This document shows positions 43,464 to 53,770 of a DNA stretch of 64,000 bases, one piece after another. Origin of the DNA: Carettochelys insculpta. Taxonomy: Eukaryota; Chordata; Testudines; Carettochelyidae. The stretch is from positions 45,316,001-45,380,000 of the forward strand of contig NC_134147.1 of NCBI RefSeq assembly GCF_033958435.1, read 5' to 3'. The notes beneath the pieces are model-generated. The model did not search any database, was not told where the DNA came from, and saw only the letters and a program-made list of their open reading frames with translations. Both the position numbers and the translations under genes were made by a program. Position 1 is the first letter of the stretch; each line of letters opens with the position of its first letter.

Positions 43464-45491
43464 TAATAAATTAAATCTCAGAGGAATGTACGAGGGTATG
43501 CGGAAGGCATTAGGACCCACCCAGAACAAGATGGCACCTCTGAAATCCAAATCTGGTGAAGTCATCGCTGACAAAGCCAAACAGATGGAGCGCTGGGTTG
43601 AGCACTACTCCGAGCTGTATTCACGCGAGAACGTTGTGGTTGACGCAGCCCTCGATGCCGTCGAGCTCCTACCAGTAATGGACGAACTGGATCAAGAACC
43701 GACTGTGGATGAACTGAAGAGAGCCATCGACAGCATTGCAGCAGGAAAGGCCCCTGGTCAGGATGGTATACCACCAGAGGTAATCAAATGTGCCACGGAC
43801 ACACTCCTGGAACCCCTACATGAGCTACTGTGCCTGTGCTGGAAAGAGGGTGAGGTTCCACAGGATATGCGCGACGCTAACATTGTAACGTTGTATAAGA
43901 ACAAAGGAGACAGAAGCGACTGCAACAACTACCATGGAATCTCCCTCCTAAGCGTCACTGGTAAACTGTTCGCTCGCGTCATCCTTGGCAGACTCCAGAA
44001 GATTGCAGAGAGGGTGTATCCCAAATCGCAGTGCAGATTCCACGCAGAGAGGTCTACTGTTGACATGGTCTTCTCTCTAAGGCAGCTGCAGGAGAAGTGC
44101 AGGGAGCAGAGAAAGCCACTCTACATAGCCTTCATCGACCTGACCAAGGCCTTTGACTTGGCCAGCAGGGATGGTCTGTTCAAACTGCTCCACAAGATAG
44201 GCTGTCCTTCATGATTACTCAGGAAGATCCAGTCATTCCACGAAGACATGAGAGGAACCGTCCAATATGACGGCGCATTATCGGATGCTTTCAGAATCAG
44301 GAGCGGCGTCAAACAAGGATGCGTGCTTGCTCCGACATTGTTCGGGATCTTCTTCGCACTCCTCCTGAAGCATGCCTTTGGATCTTCAACAGAGGGCATC
44401 TTGCTGCACGCAAGATCTGATGGGAAACTGTTTAACCTTGCAAGGCTGAAAGCTAAGTCTGAGGTGCGGGAAGTCCTCATCAGAGACATGCTGTTCGCAG
44501 ACAATGCTGCTGTAGTGTCTCACACAGAAGACCAGCTTCAAAAACTGCTGGATCAGTTCTCCAAAGCATGCAAGGACTTTGGGCTTACCATCAGCCTAAA
44601 GAAGACAAACGTACTCGGTCAGGATGTTGCTGAATCCCCATCAATCAGCATTGACAACTATACGTTAGAGGTCATCCACGAGTTCATTTACCTTGGGTCC
44701 ACCATCACTGACACCCTGTCATTGGACACTAAGCTAAATAGGAGGATCAGAAAAGCGGCCACAACTCTGTCCAGACTCAGCAAGAGAGTGTGGAATAACA
44801 ACAAGCTGTACACTCACACCAAAATGCAAGTTTACAGAGCCTGCATCCTCAGCACCCTCCTTTATGTCAGCGAGACTTGGACCCTGTATGCCCGCCAGGA
44901 AAAGAGGTTGAACATCTTCCACTTCCGCTCCCTCAGGCGCATCCTTGGAATATCATGGAAGGACAGAGTGTGCAACACCGCTGTCCTCGAGCAAGCTGGA
45001 ATCCCAACCATGCACACCCTCCTCAGGCAGTGTCGACTCCGCTGGTTTGGCCATGTCCGCAGGATGAATGATGGAAGGATTCCAAAAGACATCCTGTATG
45101 GTGAGCTAGCCTCTGGCAAAAGACCTCCCCGACGCCCCCAGTTGCGCTACAAAGATGTCTGCAAGAGAGACCTCAGAGAGGCAGACATCGAGCTGGACAA
45201 CTGGGAAGAACTAGCAGACGACTGCAGCAGATGGAGGCAGGGGTTACACAAGGGCCTTCAGAAGGGCGAGATGAAGATCAGACAGCTAGCAGAGGAGAAG
45301 CGAGCACACAGAAAGCACACTAAAGACTTGCCAGACACCCACTACATCTGCAAGAGATGCAGCAAGGACTGTCACTCTTGTGTGGGTCTTCATAGTCACA
45401 ATAGACACTGTAAATGAAGTCCTCAATTGAAACTTTAAAGGGCGCGATCCATAGTCTATGCAGACTGAAGGATGCCTACTAATAAATTAAA
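43464..45491 (+). mobile_element. LINE family A, copy 2 (2.0 kb) with 12-bp target duplication
   Basis: An exact taataaattaaa is present at 43464-43475 and 45480-45491; the body is 43476-45479/80. The truncation point matches the residue just after the internal stop region of copy 1. The target lies within the hAT element around it, whose uninterrupted form is seen near 63649. The 3' end has a 5-bp stem hairpin (45453-45466) then GAAGGATGCCTACT (45467-45480). There is no poly-A tail. Same strand as copies 1 and 3. Confidence 0.92.
43482..45417 (+). pseudogene. LINE reverse transcriptase ORF, one internal stop and mutated catalytic site
   Basis: A single frame is broken by TGA at 44212-44214, between motif A and motif B; the second open part is 389 codons. 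Visible landmarks are AAGKAPGQDGIPPE (near 43740), motif A F-I-D (44131-44139), motif B V-K-Q-G (44310-44321), and the catalytic box, which reads F-A-D-N (44494-44505) instead of F-A-D-D. The second catalytic aspartate is therefore lost. The C-terminal zinc finger C-x2-C-x12-H-x3-C is kept (near 45350-45414). The open frame seen upstream of 43476 belongs to the host hAT element and is chance. Inactive. Confidence 0.88.
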
Positions 45492-45960
45492 ATGCAGCAC
45501 TTTACTGTTTAGGTGGTGGTTGGCAGCCTTAGCTGGTCTTTTGTTAATCCCCAGGTGGCCTGGCTTTGAGCAATTTAGCTACTGCATGGGGGAGGAAGGG
45601 CGGGGATGGTCTCCCACCTCTTGCAACAATGAAAATCAGCTTGCATGCCAATCCTGGCACCCACGTTGGGAGTTGCTGACTTCAGGCCTAGACTGCAGTC
45701 GCAGGGTGTGACTGCAGCTTGAGTGGACTTACCTGAGCTGGCTAGCTTGGGTACCAGAGCAGTGCAGTGCGGCTTTTGCACAGGATGTAGAAGTCCACCG
45801 GGATCCCTGCATTATGACACTCAGGACCAGCTGATGCTGGACAGCCTGCTGCCCTGACTTCACTGCTGCAGCACATGCAGCTGGCTAGATCAGAGCTAAC
45901 TTGGGGGTGTCTGCAGAAAAAACGGTCATCCCCTGCGATTGCAGGATAGACACACCCTCA

Positions 45961-46258
45961 GGCTATGTCTTCACTAGGCAAAGTAAGTTGACTGCAGAAA
46001 CGCAATTCTAGCTATCTCAATTGCACAGCTAGAACTGACATATCTGTGCTCAGCTTACTTGGCCGTACTTACTGAAGAAGGTCATTGGAAGAGTTTCTCC
46101 CACTGACCTCCCTTACGCCTCAGGTTTCATGAGGATTACAGGAGTCAACTGTGACTTCTGAGAGTCCAGTTTCATGTATCCCTACCCGATGCATGAATTC
46201 AAACCCTGGAAGATCAACCCTAAGTGAATCAATCTTCTGGGCTAGTGTAGAAATACCC
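45961..46258. mobile_element. Harbinger-like MITE with TCA duplication
   Basis: Left ggctatgtcttcactag and right (reverse complement) gggtatttctacactag are TIRs. TCA flanks at 45958-45960 and 46259-46261. The interior contains 'gagtttctcccactgacctc' and 'ctagctatctcaattgcaca', shared with the pieces at 32479 and 59840. 298 bp, non-coding. Confidence 0.75.
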
Positions 46259-46261
46259 TCA

Positions 46262-46815
46262 GACTCAGCCCCCAAAGGTCACGGCATCTCTATGGGACAT
46301 TTCCTCTGTGCTTGTTGTGGGCATTGTTCAGAAGCTCTAGGACCAGATGCCTATCTGTGGGTGGAGGTGAGTGCCACTCGCTCAAAGCAAGTGGGCCAAA
46401 TACAGACACTGTTTAAATGATCCACACAGTGTAGCTGAGTGGCATTGCACTGGCTGATGCCACCTCTGAAGGCCCTAACGCCCCTTCTGACCCTGCACTA
46501 GGATCCTGTCATGTCATCCATCATGCCTGCACCAAGTCCCATTGAAGTCAGTAGGACCCTGCACATGGCCACACAGCAGATCCCAACATGAGATCCAGGC
46601 TTTTGCTCACATGCACATCTTCTGCAGGGAAGAGGCCCTGTGAGGACTAACACTAGGTCATTGTTTGAAATCTTGTTCATGGCATTAGTGGCCAAGCACT
46701 GTTGACATTGGATAGTTGTTACGTGGAATGAGTTTGTGCTCTTTGCCCAGTTCCTGATGGACAGGTTTGCCTATCACTGCAACCTTCCTTCCCTCTGGCA
46801 GTGAAGGCTCTCTGA
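46262..46815. other. No gene recognised
   Basis: Short frames only. Nothing assigned. Confidence 0.4.
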
Positions 46816-46825
46816 ATGGTAGTCT

Positions 46826-47033
46826 TCGAGAACAACAAGAAGTCCTGTGGCAGCTTATAGACCAACAGATATTTTGGAGCATGAGCTTTTGTGGGCAAAG
46901 ACCTGCTTCCTCAGACAGGTTTTGTGGTCTTTGACCACAAAAGCTCATGCTCCAAAATATCTGTTGGTCTATAAGGTGCCACAGGACTTCTTGTTCTCGA
47001 AGATACAGACTAACACGGCTCCCTCTCTGATGT
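46826..47033 (-). mobile_element. Fold-back element with long hairpin and 10-bp duplication
   Basis: The arm at 46826-46895 (tcgagaacaacaagaagtcc, tatagaccaacagatatttt, ggagcatgagcttttgtgg) is repeated inverted at 46929-47000, so most of the element folds into one stem of about 70 bp. An unpaired tail, agatacagactaacacggct, lies at the right end; this is the asymmetric end of the family, which puts the element on the minus strand relative to 54561. The direct repeat atggtagtct is at 46816-46825 and 47034-47043. The 160- and 118-codon frames across it are palindrome artefacts. Confidence 0.8.
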
Positions 47034-47043
47034 ATGGTAGTCT

Positions 47044-48709
47044 GAACCGTTCTAAAACCAATGCAACAGGAAGTTCCTCTGGAGCAAGACACAGGCTCCT
47101 GGGTGAGGTGTGCACCAAAGCTTGCCACAGAGTCTGCATGTGCATTATATATCCTGGGAATACACAATTCAACGTCCTTTCTCAGGCCGACAAAGAGATT
47201 TAAAAATCATTGAAATTTTCAGTTATATAACTCACTATGACTGCTGAGCTTTCTGCTAGAATGTGTAGATACAGACAACAGCAATGTTTCTAAACAGTGA
47301 CCAATGCCTCCTCGCTCAAGCTTAAAGCAATGAACACCAAACAAGAATATGTGAATTATAGACAAAACAGTTTGATGTTGCCCTTTGGAAATGGAGATGA
47401 CTCAATATTTTATTTCAATAGGGACGCTCAGACTTCATTCAGATATTGAATGATAAAAATGTTACTTTACATAATATACTTTTAATTAATTGAGCTCTCA
47501 CTTCATCGTCTTAATCACAGATGAGAAAGTGGGTGTTTTCCCCTTTAGTAATTCATGCATTCATTCCACATTGTTCTGGGATGTAACTTTTATTTTCCAA
47601 AGAAATACTTTTTTTATCCAAAAAATGGCTTTCAGTGATCGGCCTCTTACCTATAAATGATATAAATACAAGTTTAATTAGTCATTAAAAAGTCTACTCA
47701 CTAAGCTTCTTAATTAATTGTGATTTGCCTATTGACTCTGTGTCCTTTAAAATTATGCCATAATAGATGTGACTGCAATTTCCAGATGCCATTTCATTGT
47801 TTATCCTATAGAGACATTCTACCAAGTAATTTAAAAATGTTAGGAAGCAGCAATCCACAGGCAAAATGATCACTTGCAGTGCTCAGCTTTCACATTGCTT
47901 TCTCCAGCCCAAAAGAAGTTAGGCACCTACGCACTTTTGAAAATCCCAGTAGCTCCTGTCTCCTTTGTTAGATGCCTAAAAGCCTGTAAATATCTGGCCC
48001 AAAATATCTGAAAATCAAGTATGTAGGTTATAAATGCCATGAAATGCAACTGTATGTTGCCGCATCTTCCCCTTCATCTGTTTGGACATAATGTCTGAGG
48101 CCAAGCTGTAAAAATCTGTCATCCTTCTTGCAATGCAGCTCCTGCAGTGCCTTAAAAACACTGTCATCTGATTTCAAACTCTCTAGCCAGGGACATGGGA
48201 AAATTGAAGTTCTGATGATACTGCATCAGATTAGGGAAATGCTCTGTCCAAGTATTCATGCAGATTCAAGGCTATGGAAGAACCCCCATGTTGGTGGATA
48301 CTGCATAGAGTTTGGGTGGTAGCTGTTAGCAGTTAGTCATTAACTTTAAAAACTTTGATGCAAACTCAACATATGAGTCACCAGGAACCAGGATGTTCAA
48401 GCAGGCTGAAAACAAGAGTTGATTTCTTTACCCTTTGTGTGATTACCTATTTTCAAATAACAGCCTCACACAGCTGTTCAGGCCAGGTCCTTTACCCAGC
48501 AGCAGAAGTCTGTTGTGGGAGTTCATGATAACAAAGACAGCTCTTTAGTTTACATATCACCCCGTGGAAGGAATATTGTGAAGAGCACCCTGGCTCCTCT
48601 GAATCTGATTTTTGTGTTGTGAAGGTGATGAGAAGGAGGTGAGGGCCAGGTACCATTCCAAGGTACCATTCTATGTAGATGATGGTGATGTAAATGTTAC
48701 CTAGTTATG
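47044..48709. other. AT-rich unique-looking DNA, no gene
   Basis: No frame of note. 47390-47800 is notably AT-rich, with TAATTAATT motifs at 47483-47492 and 47711-47720 and no repeat ends. A piece near 47930-48000 resembles an old 'aggcacctacgcacttttgaaaat' interspersed repeat. Confidence 0.45.
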
Positions 48710-48714
48710 ATCAT

Positions 48715-49575
48715 TTTCCATGGGAGTTGTGGATCTTCATATACTACTTCTCTCCCGTTTGAGTGATCCTGGGAGAGTCTTCCCCAAGTGTGAGTGTCAG
48801 CATTGCACTTCTTTAAGTTATCTTTCAGCAAGTCCTTATAACACTTCTCTTATTCTCCCATGTTACAACACCCTTCTTCCAGCTGAGAGAACAGAACCAG
48901 TTTTGGGAAATGATGATGACGAGTACGATGGAGCTGCCGCCAGCTGATCATTGCGGGAGGGATAGCTCAGTGGTTTGAGCATTGGCCTGCTAAGCCCAGA
49001 GTTGTGAGTTGAATCCTTGAGGGGGCCATTTAGGGATCTGTGCCATTTAGGGATCTAGGCCAAATAGAGGGGAAAAAAGGGGTGGGGATGGTGCTTGGTC
49101 CTGTCAAGAGGGCAGGGGACTGGCCTTGATGACCTCCCAAGGTCCCTTCCAACTCTATGAGATGTGTATCTTCCTATATCCATTGCCCTGATAGTGATAG
49201 TCTGTGCCTCTTCAAGAACACTAATGTTGGTGCTTCTGCCTTCCCATTTGATCTTCAAGATCCTGCAGAGCCAATGTAAGCAATGTCTGCAGATAGCCCG
49301 GGTTTCAAACCCATACAACAATGTTGGGAGAATAACAGCTTGATAAGTAAAAAGCTTCGTGTTTGTTCAAATGTCACGACCTTCAAAAGGCTGCAACTGG
49401 CACAGCTCAGATGGTGTTGGAATTCTGCATCAATATCCGTCCTGGATGAGAGATGACTTCCAAGTTAGAGTAAATAGTTGACAATCCCCAGTACTGCTTC
49501 ATATAAGTCTAAGAGGTACATAGGAATTGCTTCTCCATAGCCATCCCCATGTCCATCTCGCCCAGTGTACTGTAT
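48715..49575 (-). mobile_element. LINE family B, antisense, split by a SINE
   Basis: 48715-48954 aligns with 4040-4220 (shared 'ttccccaagtgt', 'cagcaagtccttataa', 'agaacagaaccagttttggg'). 49181-49575 translates on the minus strand to the reverse transcriptase C-terminal region: 'TYQAVILPTLLYGFET' near 49315, then 'RILKIKW' and 'SVLEEA'. Stops and frame changes are frequent; the longest open stretch is 49055-49321. The gap is filled by the SINE at 48955. Confidence 0.75.
48955..49180 (+). mobile_element. tRNA-derived SINE (tortoise/Cry type)
   Basis: Has a tRNA-like head: A box tagctcagtgg (48963-48973) and B box agttgaatcc (49007-49016). A partial internal duplication follows (gccatttagggatct twice, 49025-49057). 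The CR1-like tail reads 'cttgatgacctcccaaggtc', 'ccttccaactctatga'. The tail would let it use a CR1-type LINE reverse transcriptase; this is known for the family and inferred here. Possible target duplication atcattgc / atccattgc is weak. Confidence 0.88.
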
Positions 49576-49908
49576 CTGGAAGTGTTCAGAAGCACTTAAC
49601 TTGGAGGAAGCGTTAAGAACCCTGAGGGTGGAATAATCTGCCCCCACCCACAGGTCTCATTCTGGTACTTAGGGACTGTCTTAGACCCTGAAACATGAGA
49701 TTTTTAGTCCTTCTCAAACTCTGTGTTTGTATTAGCTGTTGTTTATATGCAGAGCAGCAGAGTGCCAAAGTGACCAGTCCCCTTACATTTTAGGGGCCTC
49801 GTCTTCGGTCTTCAGCAAATAATCCTTCCTCACAACTGGTGTATGTGGAACTTTGCCCTGCTTGAGTGGATAAAGGTGGGCAGCACCGAGCCCCACAATG
49901 TATTAACT
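49576..49908. other. No gene recognised
   Basis: Short spacer between the family B LINE and a hAT element, with no frame of note. Confidence 0.4.
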
Positions 49909-50450
49909 CAGTGGTTCTAACCAGCGTGCCACTAGAACTGTCCAAGTGTGCCATGAAATTTTGTCAATTTACTCTGGCTGTGGCTCTTTGCAGAGCCACA
50001 GTGAGGGGAAAAGCCGACCCCACAGGACCCTATTCATGTTGGGAGGCAGCTGAAATTTTGCTTCCCAGCCCAAACAAGCTGGTAGGGAGCTCAGCCCCAC
50101 TCTCTGCTGTGTCCGGGCTCCAACAGGCTGGTGGGGAAGGGAGCTTCTTTCAGTAGTTACTCATTTACTCAACATCCTTAGCAGGGCATTGGGCAGATTT
50201 TGAAAACGTGTCTGTGCTCACTGTCTAAGATGGTGTATCCTCTGGCGGGTTTGCAACATTAATGCATGTGATCCTTGTTTACCTTGCTGTATGTATTGCT
50301 CTGTTGCAAACTTCTCTAGTAAGATTGTAGCCATAGAAAATGTAAGTGCACATGTCATTTATGAGAAATCCATTCAGCTGGAAAAAGTGCATACTCGGTG
50401 GAATTGTCTCACTGAAGTGTGTTGTGTACTGAAAAGTTTGGGCACCACTG
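49909..50450. mobile_element. hAT-like DNA transposon, non-autonomous
   Basis: Left cagtggttctaaccagcg and right (reverse complement) cagtggtgcccaaactttt are hAT-type ends. The flanks tattaact (49901-49908) and tatcaatc (50451-50458) agree at five of eight positions. 542 bp. Interior frames of 96 and 78 codons show no transposase motif. Confidence 0.65.
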
Positions 50451-50959
50451 TATCAATCTATACTTCAAAGCAGATAGTCCACGCTGCCCTGGCACACAAC
50501 CTGAAATGGGACCTCAGGTGCTCATAGCATGAGCCACCCCTATTTGGACTAAAAGAGTAACTCCTTTGTCTGACAGCGGTAGTAGGGCCACCTGAATCAC
50601 ATTTGTGCACAAGCCACTAGCAGGGGTTACGCCCCCCCCCCGCTCCACCTCTGCTGCGGGAGGTTACTTTAGGTGCAACCTCCTGCTCAGCAGGCATTTC
50701 ACATCCTCCACTGAGACAGAACTGTAAGGGGTGGGTGGCAGTAATTTGTTATAGCTCTCAGGTGGGAAGCCTGTCTCCTTAGCCCAAGCTCTGGCCACTT
50801 GTGAGCTCCTCTCTTGAACCTCCCCCATCCCTGTTTGACCCCTGCTGTCAGCAGCTGTTAAGTAAGCACTCAGAGATTCCGTATTCCTGGAGAGCCCACA
50901 CTCGTGCTCCTGTGAGTTGCACCCGAGTCAGACCATGAATGCAGGAGAGTGTCCATACC
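50451..50959. other. No gene; C-run near 50632
   Basis: Contains a C-rich run (50632-50641). No domain or repeat ends. Confidence 0.4.
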
Positions 50960-51200
50960 AGGTACCACAGGAGGGATCAACTGCACCAGGGCCTGGAGAT
51001 ACCACATGGTGGCAGCCAGAGCCCTGGCCCCTTTGAATTGCTGCTGGAACATGGGACCACTACTTGATGTGGTGCTGAGGGAGGCAGTGCCACAGTCTGG
51101 GCAGTGCCAATGTCCAAGGCCCCATCCCTTCTGTGTGAAGCTCCACTCCTTCTGGAGCAGGGCCACTCCCCGCAGCTTGTCCTAGGGCCGCAGTGGCTGT
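50960..51200. repeat. GC-rich dispersed repeat, copy 2
   Basis: 'caccagggcctggagatacc', 'gcagccagagccctggcccc', 'tttgaattgctgctgg' match the wording of the block at 12280-12380. Five overlapping frames on both strands are by-products. Confidence 0.5.
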
Positions 51201-51269
51201 TGGCCCACACAGACCAAATGCCCTTTCCTTCTGAAATGGAAATCTGTGACTACTGATTCTCTTGTCTTG

Positions 51270-51500
51270 GCAGTCACTCGATACCGAGCAGGACATCTTC
51301 ATGTACCCTCCTATATGTGAGTCTGTTGACAGCTGATCAGCCCCATTCTGGAGCTGCAGGTCTTATGGCAGAAGGGGCAGGTGTTGGTAGCTGCTGGAGG
51401 GGGCCAGGAGAGTTTTTGCCGCTCTTTTCTTCTTCTCCAACTCTCCTTCTCTGCGTTGCAGTGGACCTCTCAAATTGTGCCGCCCCCTATTCCTTCCATT
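51270..51500 (-). mobile_element. LINE family B, antisense 3' end only
   Basis: Aligns with 3806-4020: 'cagctgatcagccccattct', 'ggtcttatggcagaaggggc', 'gtgttggtagctg', 'tggacctctcaaattg'. On the minus strand the terminus reads ctcggtatcgagtgactgcc, with a small stem (ctcg / cgag) just before the end. No coding part remains except a few C-terminal codons. Confidence 0.7.
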
Positions 51501-53021
51501 TGATTTCAGCAGTATGGGACCAGAGCCTCTCTGGAGTAACAGCAAGTTTCTGGCCAGTAATGCAAGAGCAAGGGAAAATGACAATCTCATCCCCAAGGAT
51601 GCAAAACTGACATGAAGCTTAATTTACAATGATCTATTAAGTCTTCTCCCCAAGCCCTTTTTAATGAGAATTTTTAGAACACTGTGAAGAAAAGCAGCCA
51701 GTAAAAATTATATAGAACAGGAAAAGGCCTGATCTTTAATGTGGAAAAGAGTTACCTGGTTACAATCTAATCAAATCCTTTTATAGGCTTGTTACAATTT
51801 ATAACTATCAATTTGTATAAGAAGAAGAGACGTTCACATCTGTATCCTTCTTGTATATGGTCACATTTATCATAATAAGAGTAAGACTCAGACGATGGAT
51901 GAGAAGAAAGGCTGCAGAGCAGTTTGCTGACTACATGGAACATCAGGTGTTCTTGCAAGGTGTCAGTTAAAATCAAGCCTTTAAACTATGTCACACAAGA
52001 CCATAAAATGTTCATATGCTACTGGACGTGGGGGAGCGGGGGGAAGCCTGAGATGGAATAAAGAGGAACCTGCATATGTCTCATTGCACCAAACTCCCTG
52101 CAGCATGTCAAACAAGTATCTTTAATATCGAGAAGTTTTAAAAGGAAAATACTTTTTGCCTCCTCCCCCCACCCCACACATTTGAGAACAGTTGATAACT
52201 CCAGCACTGAAGCCAGTAAATTGGATTTTAGACATTAGCAGGCTGCTATCAGACATATGATCCAAAGCAGCCCAAGACTGTAAATCAAAGGAATCAGTCT
52301 GACAACAAACTGACTCCCATACTGGGCTCCTTAGGCTAAGCATTAATATGTTTACCAAAGGAGGCCAGCTGTTAACGAGCATAAGTGCTTCTAAAAGGAA
52401 TCTTTCTTACTTTGTGAATTATGTAACTATACACTTCAGTCTTTCAAGTCTTTACCCTCTGTCTGCAGCAGAGCTATGAATTTGTACAACAATTGCTTTT
52501 CAAAGGTTTCTTCTCATTTTCTTTCCATTTCTTAACGAATGATTAGCCTCAGAATGAACCCATTAGATAGTCCACTCCATAGGCAGGTATTAGAAAATGA
52601 CAGTGGCAAAGGAATAGAAGAGTTTTTGCCTCTGTGGGAGGTATAAAAGGCAGTTGCTAAGGCAAGATAGGAGGCTGAAGGGGAATTATACAGAAAGCTG
52701 GAGAAAGGTGGCAGCAGCAAATTTTGGATTGGCACAAAAAAGGCTATTAAATGAGAAGGCAGAGTTGCAAGTGCAAGTGTTGCTGACAGTTGTAGAGAAA
52801 ACCTCCAAAGATATCACTCGTTCTCCAGCAAGTGGAAGCAATGCTAAGGAAGACGAAGACTGGTGCAGCACGTATTGAAGATGAGATAGTTGAAATGATC
52901 GTGGCTGTTGACATAGTGAAGTAAAGTGGCTTCATGGATTACTATGAGTTTGCTGGGATCAAGAAAGGGTACCACATGCCTGGAAGAGAGGACTCTTTGG
53001 AATGAAAAGAAAACAAGAGCA
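51501..53021. other. No gene recognised
   Basis: AT-rich, with frames of 62-86 codons. A charged 74-codon frame at 52654-52878 (lysine/glutamate-rich) is unassigned. It could be an old transposon scrap or chance. Confidence 0.4.
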
Positions 53022-53236
53022 CAAGAATGGCCATACTGGGTCATACCAAAGGTCCATCTAGCCCAGTATCTTATCTTCTCACAGTGGCCGACACCAGATG
53101 CCCCTGAGGGAGTGAACAGCACAGGTAATCATCAAGTGATCCCTGCCCTGTTACCCATTTCCAGCTTCTGTCAAACCAAGCAGAGGTGAGGGACACCATT
53201 CCTACCCATCCTGGTTAATAAGTATGGATGGACCTA
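53022..53236 (-). mobile_element. CR1 LINE 3' fragment, antisense
   Basis: The plus strand reads 'agaatggccatactgggtca', 'taccaaaggtccatctagcc', 'cagtggccgacaccagatgc', 'gtaatcatcaagtgatccct', 'cccatcctggttaataa'. That is the reverse complement of the well-known CR1 3' UTR, with the terminus at the left. 5'-truncated. Confidence 0.9.
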
Positions 53237-53261
53237 ACCTCAGTGGATGTGTCATTATTTA

Positions 53262-53412
53262 TCTTGGTAGGGGTCTTGAAGATTATCGAAACAAAGCATC
53301 ACCTTGTTGTCAGCATCTCAAAATCCTTGAGAGAGTTTTGGATGCCAAGCAGAAGTGTGAGGTGGAGGAAAATGTAGGAAGAGGGCAACATGGCTTTAGG
53401 AAGGGGAAGTAA
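53262..53412 (+). mobile_element. LINE family D reverse transcriptase fragment
   Basis: Translation gives 'DYRNK..', then 'LKILERVLDAK', 'VEENVGRGQHGFRKGK'. This is the conserved finger region of a non-LTR reverse transcriptase (pattern N-Y-R-G-I..K..ER.(V/I)..R...QxGFxxG). Only about 50 codons are present. It may belong with the piece at 55330, separated by later insertions. Confidence 0.6.
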
Positions 53413-53435
53413 TATTCAGAAGTAATATTCAAGCC

Positions 53436-53770
53436 CACTGACAGGGGAGGGAAAAGGGAGCAACTGCTCCCAGGACTGACGATTCAAAAGAGTATGGGAT
53501 TCCAGCCCCCTTAAATCTCCAATAGAGCTGCTCATGGCGCGCCCCAAGAAGCACAAAGAGCTAGCTGGGGTAGGTGCAGCATGCTCCAGGGAGCGATGCT
53601 GGATGAGGGAGAAGGGGGTTCACAGTGCAGTACGAGTGGGGCTGAGGGCTGACTGCCCCCAGCCCCTCCTGTTCTTCCCTGGGCCCTGCCCATTCCGAAA
53701 TCATAGAGCCTCCCCCTTGCCCGGGGGCCCAGAAGGTCTGTCCCACACTCCCCCTCACCCTGTCAATACC
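53436..53770. repeat. GC-rich dispersed repeat, copy 3
   Basis: Starts cactgacaggggagggaaaa, continues 'gggagcaactgctcccagg' and ends with 'gggctgactgcccccagccc', 'ctgttcttccctgggccctg'. Shares the latter block with copies at 55985 and 61557. It directly follows a duplicated aagtaatattca (53406-53431). Frames at 53534-53791 are by-products. Confidence 0.5.

Larger units (their letters stand above)
43343..45685. mobile_element. hAT-like element, split by LINE copy 2
   Basis: Left end caggagtcagcaacctttct. The right end, reverse-complemented, is ctgaagtcagcaactccc. Both resemble the CAGGGGTCGGCAACC termini of a common vertebrate hAT/Charlie family. The left part (43343-43475) has 'gagtgccagtgatac' and 'acagcttcattaataaatt'. 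The right part (45492-45685) has 'gcagcactttactg' and 'gaaaatcagcttgcatgcc'. The outer 8-mers (atcttgag, gcctagac) agree at only four positions. Without the LINE the element is about 330 bp. A second copy is at 62841. Confidence 0.75.

Noticed and set aside
43411..43475. Apparent N-terminus upstream of LINE copy 2
   Set aside because: These codons are hAT sequence left of the target duplication and only happen to be in frame.
46685..47203. 160- and 118-codon frames on opposite strands
   Set aside because: They run across a long palindrome, which makes mirrored open frames on both strands.
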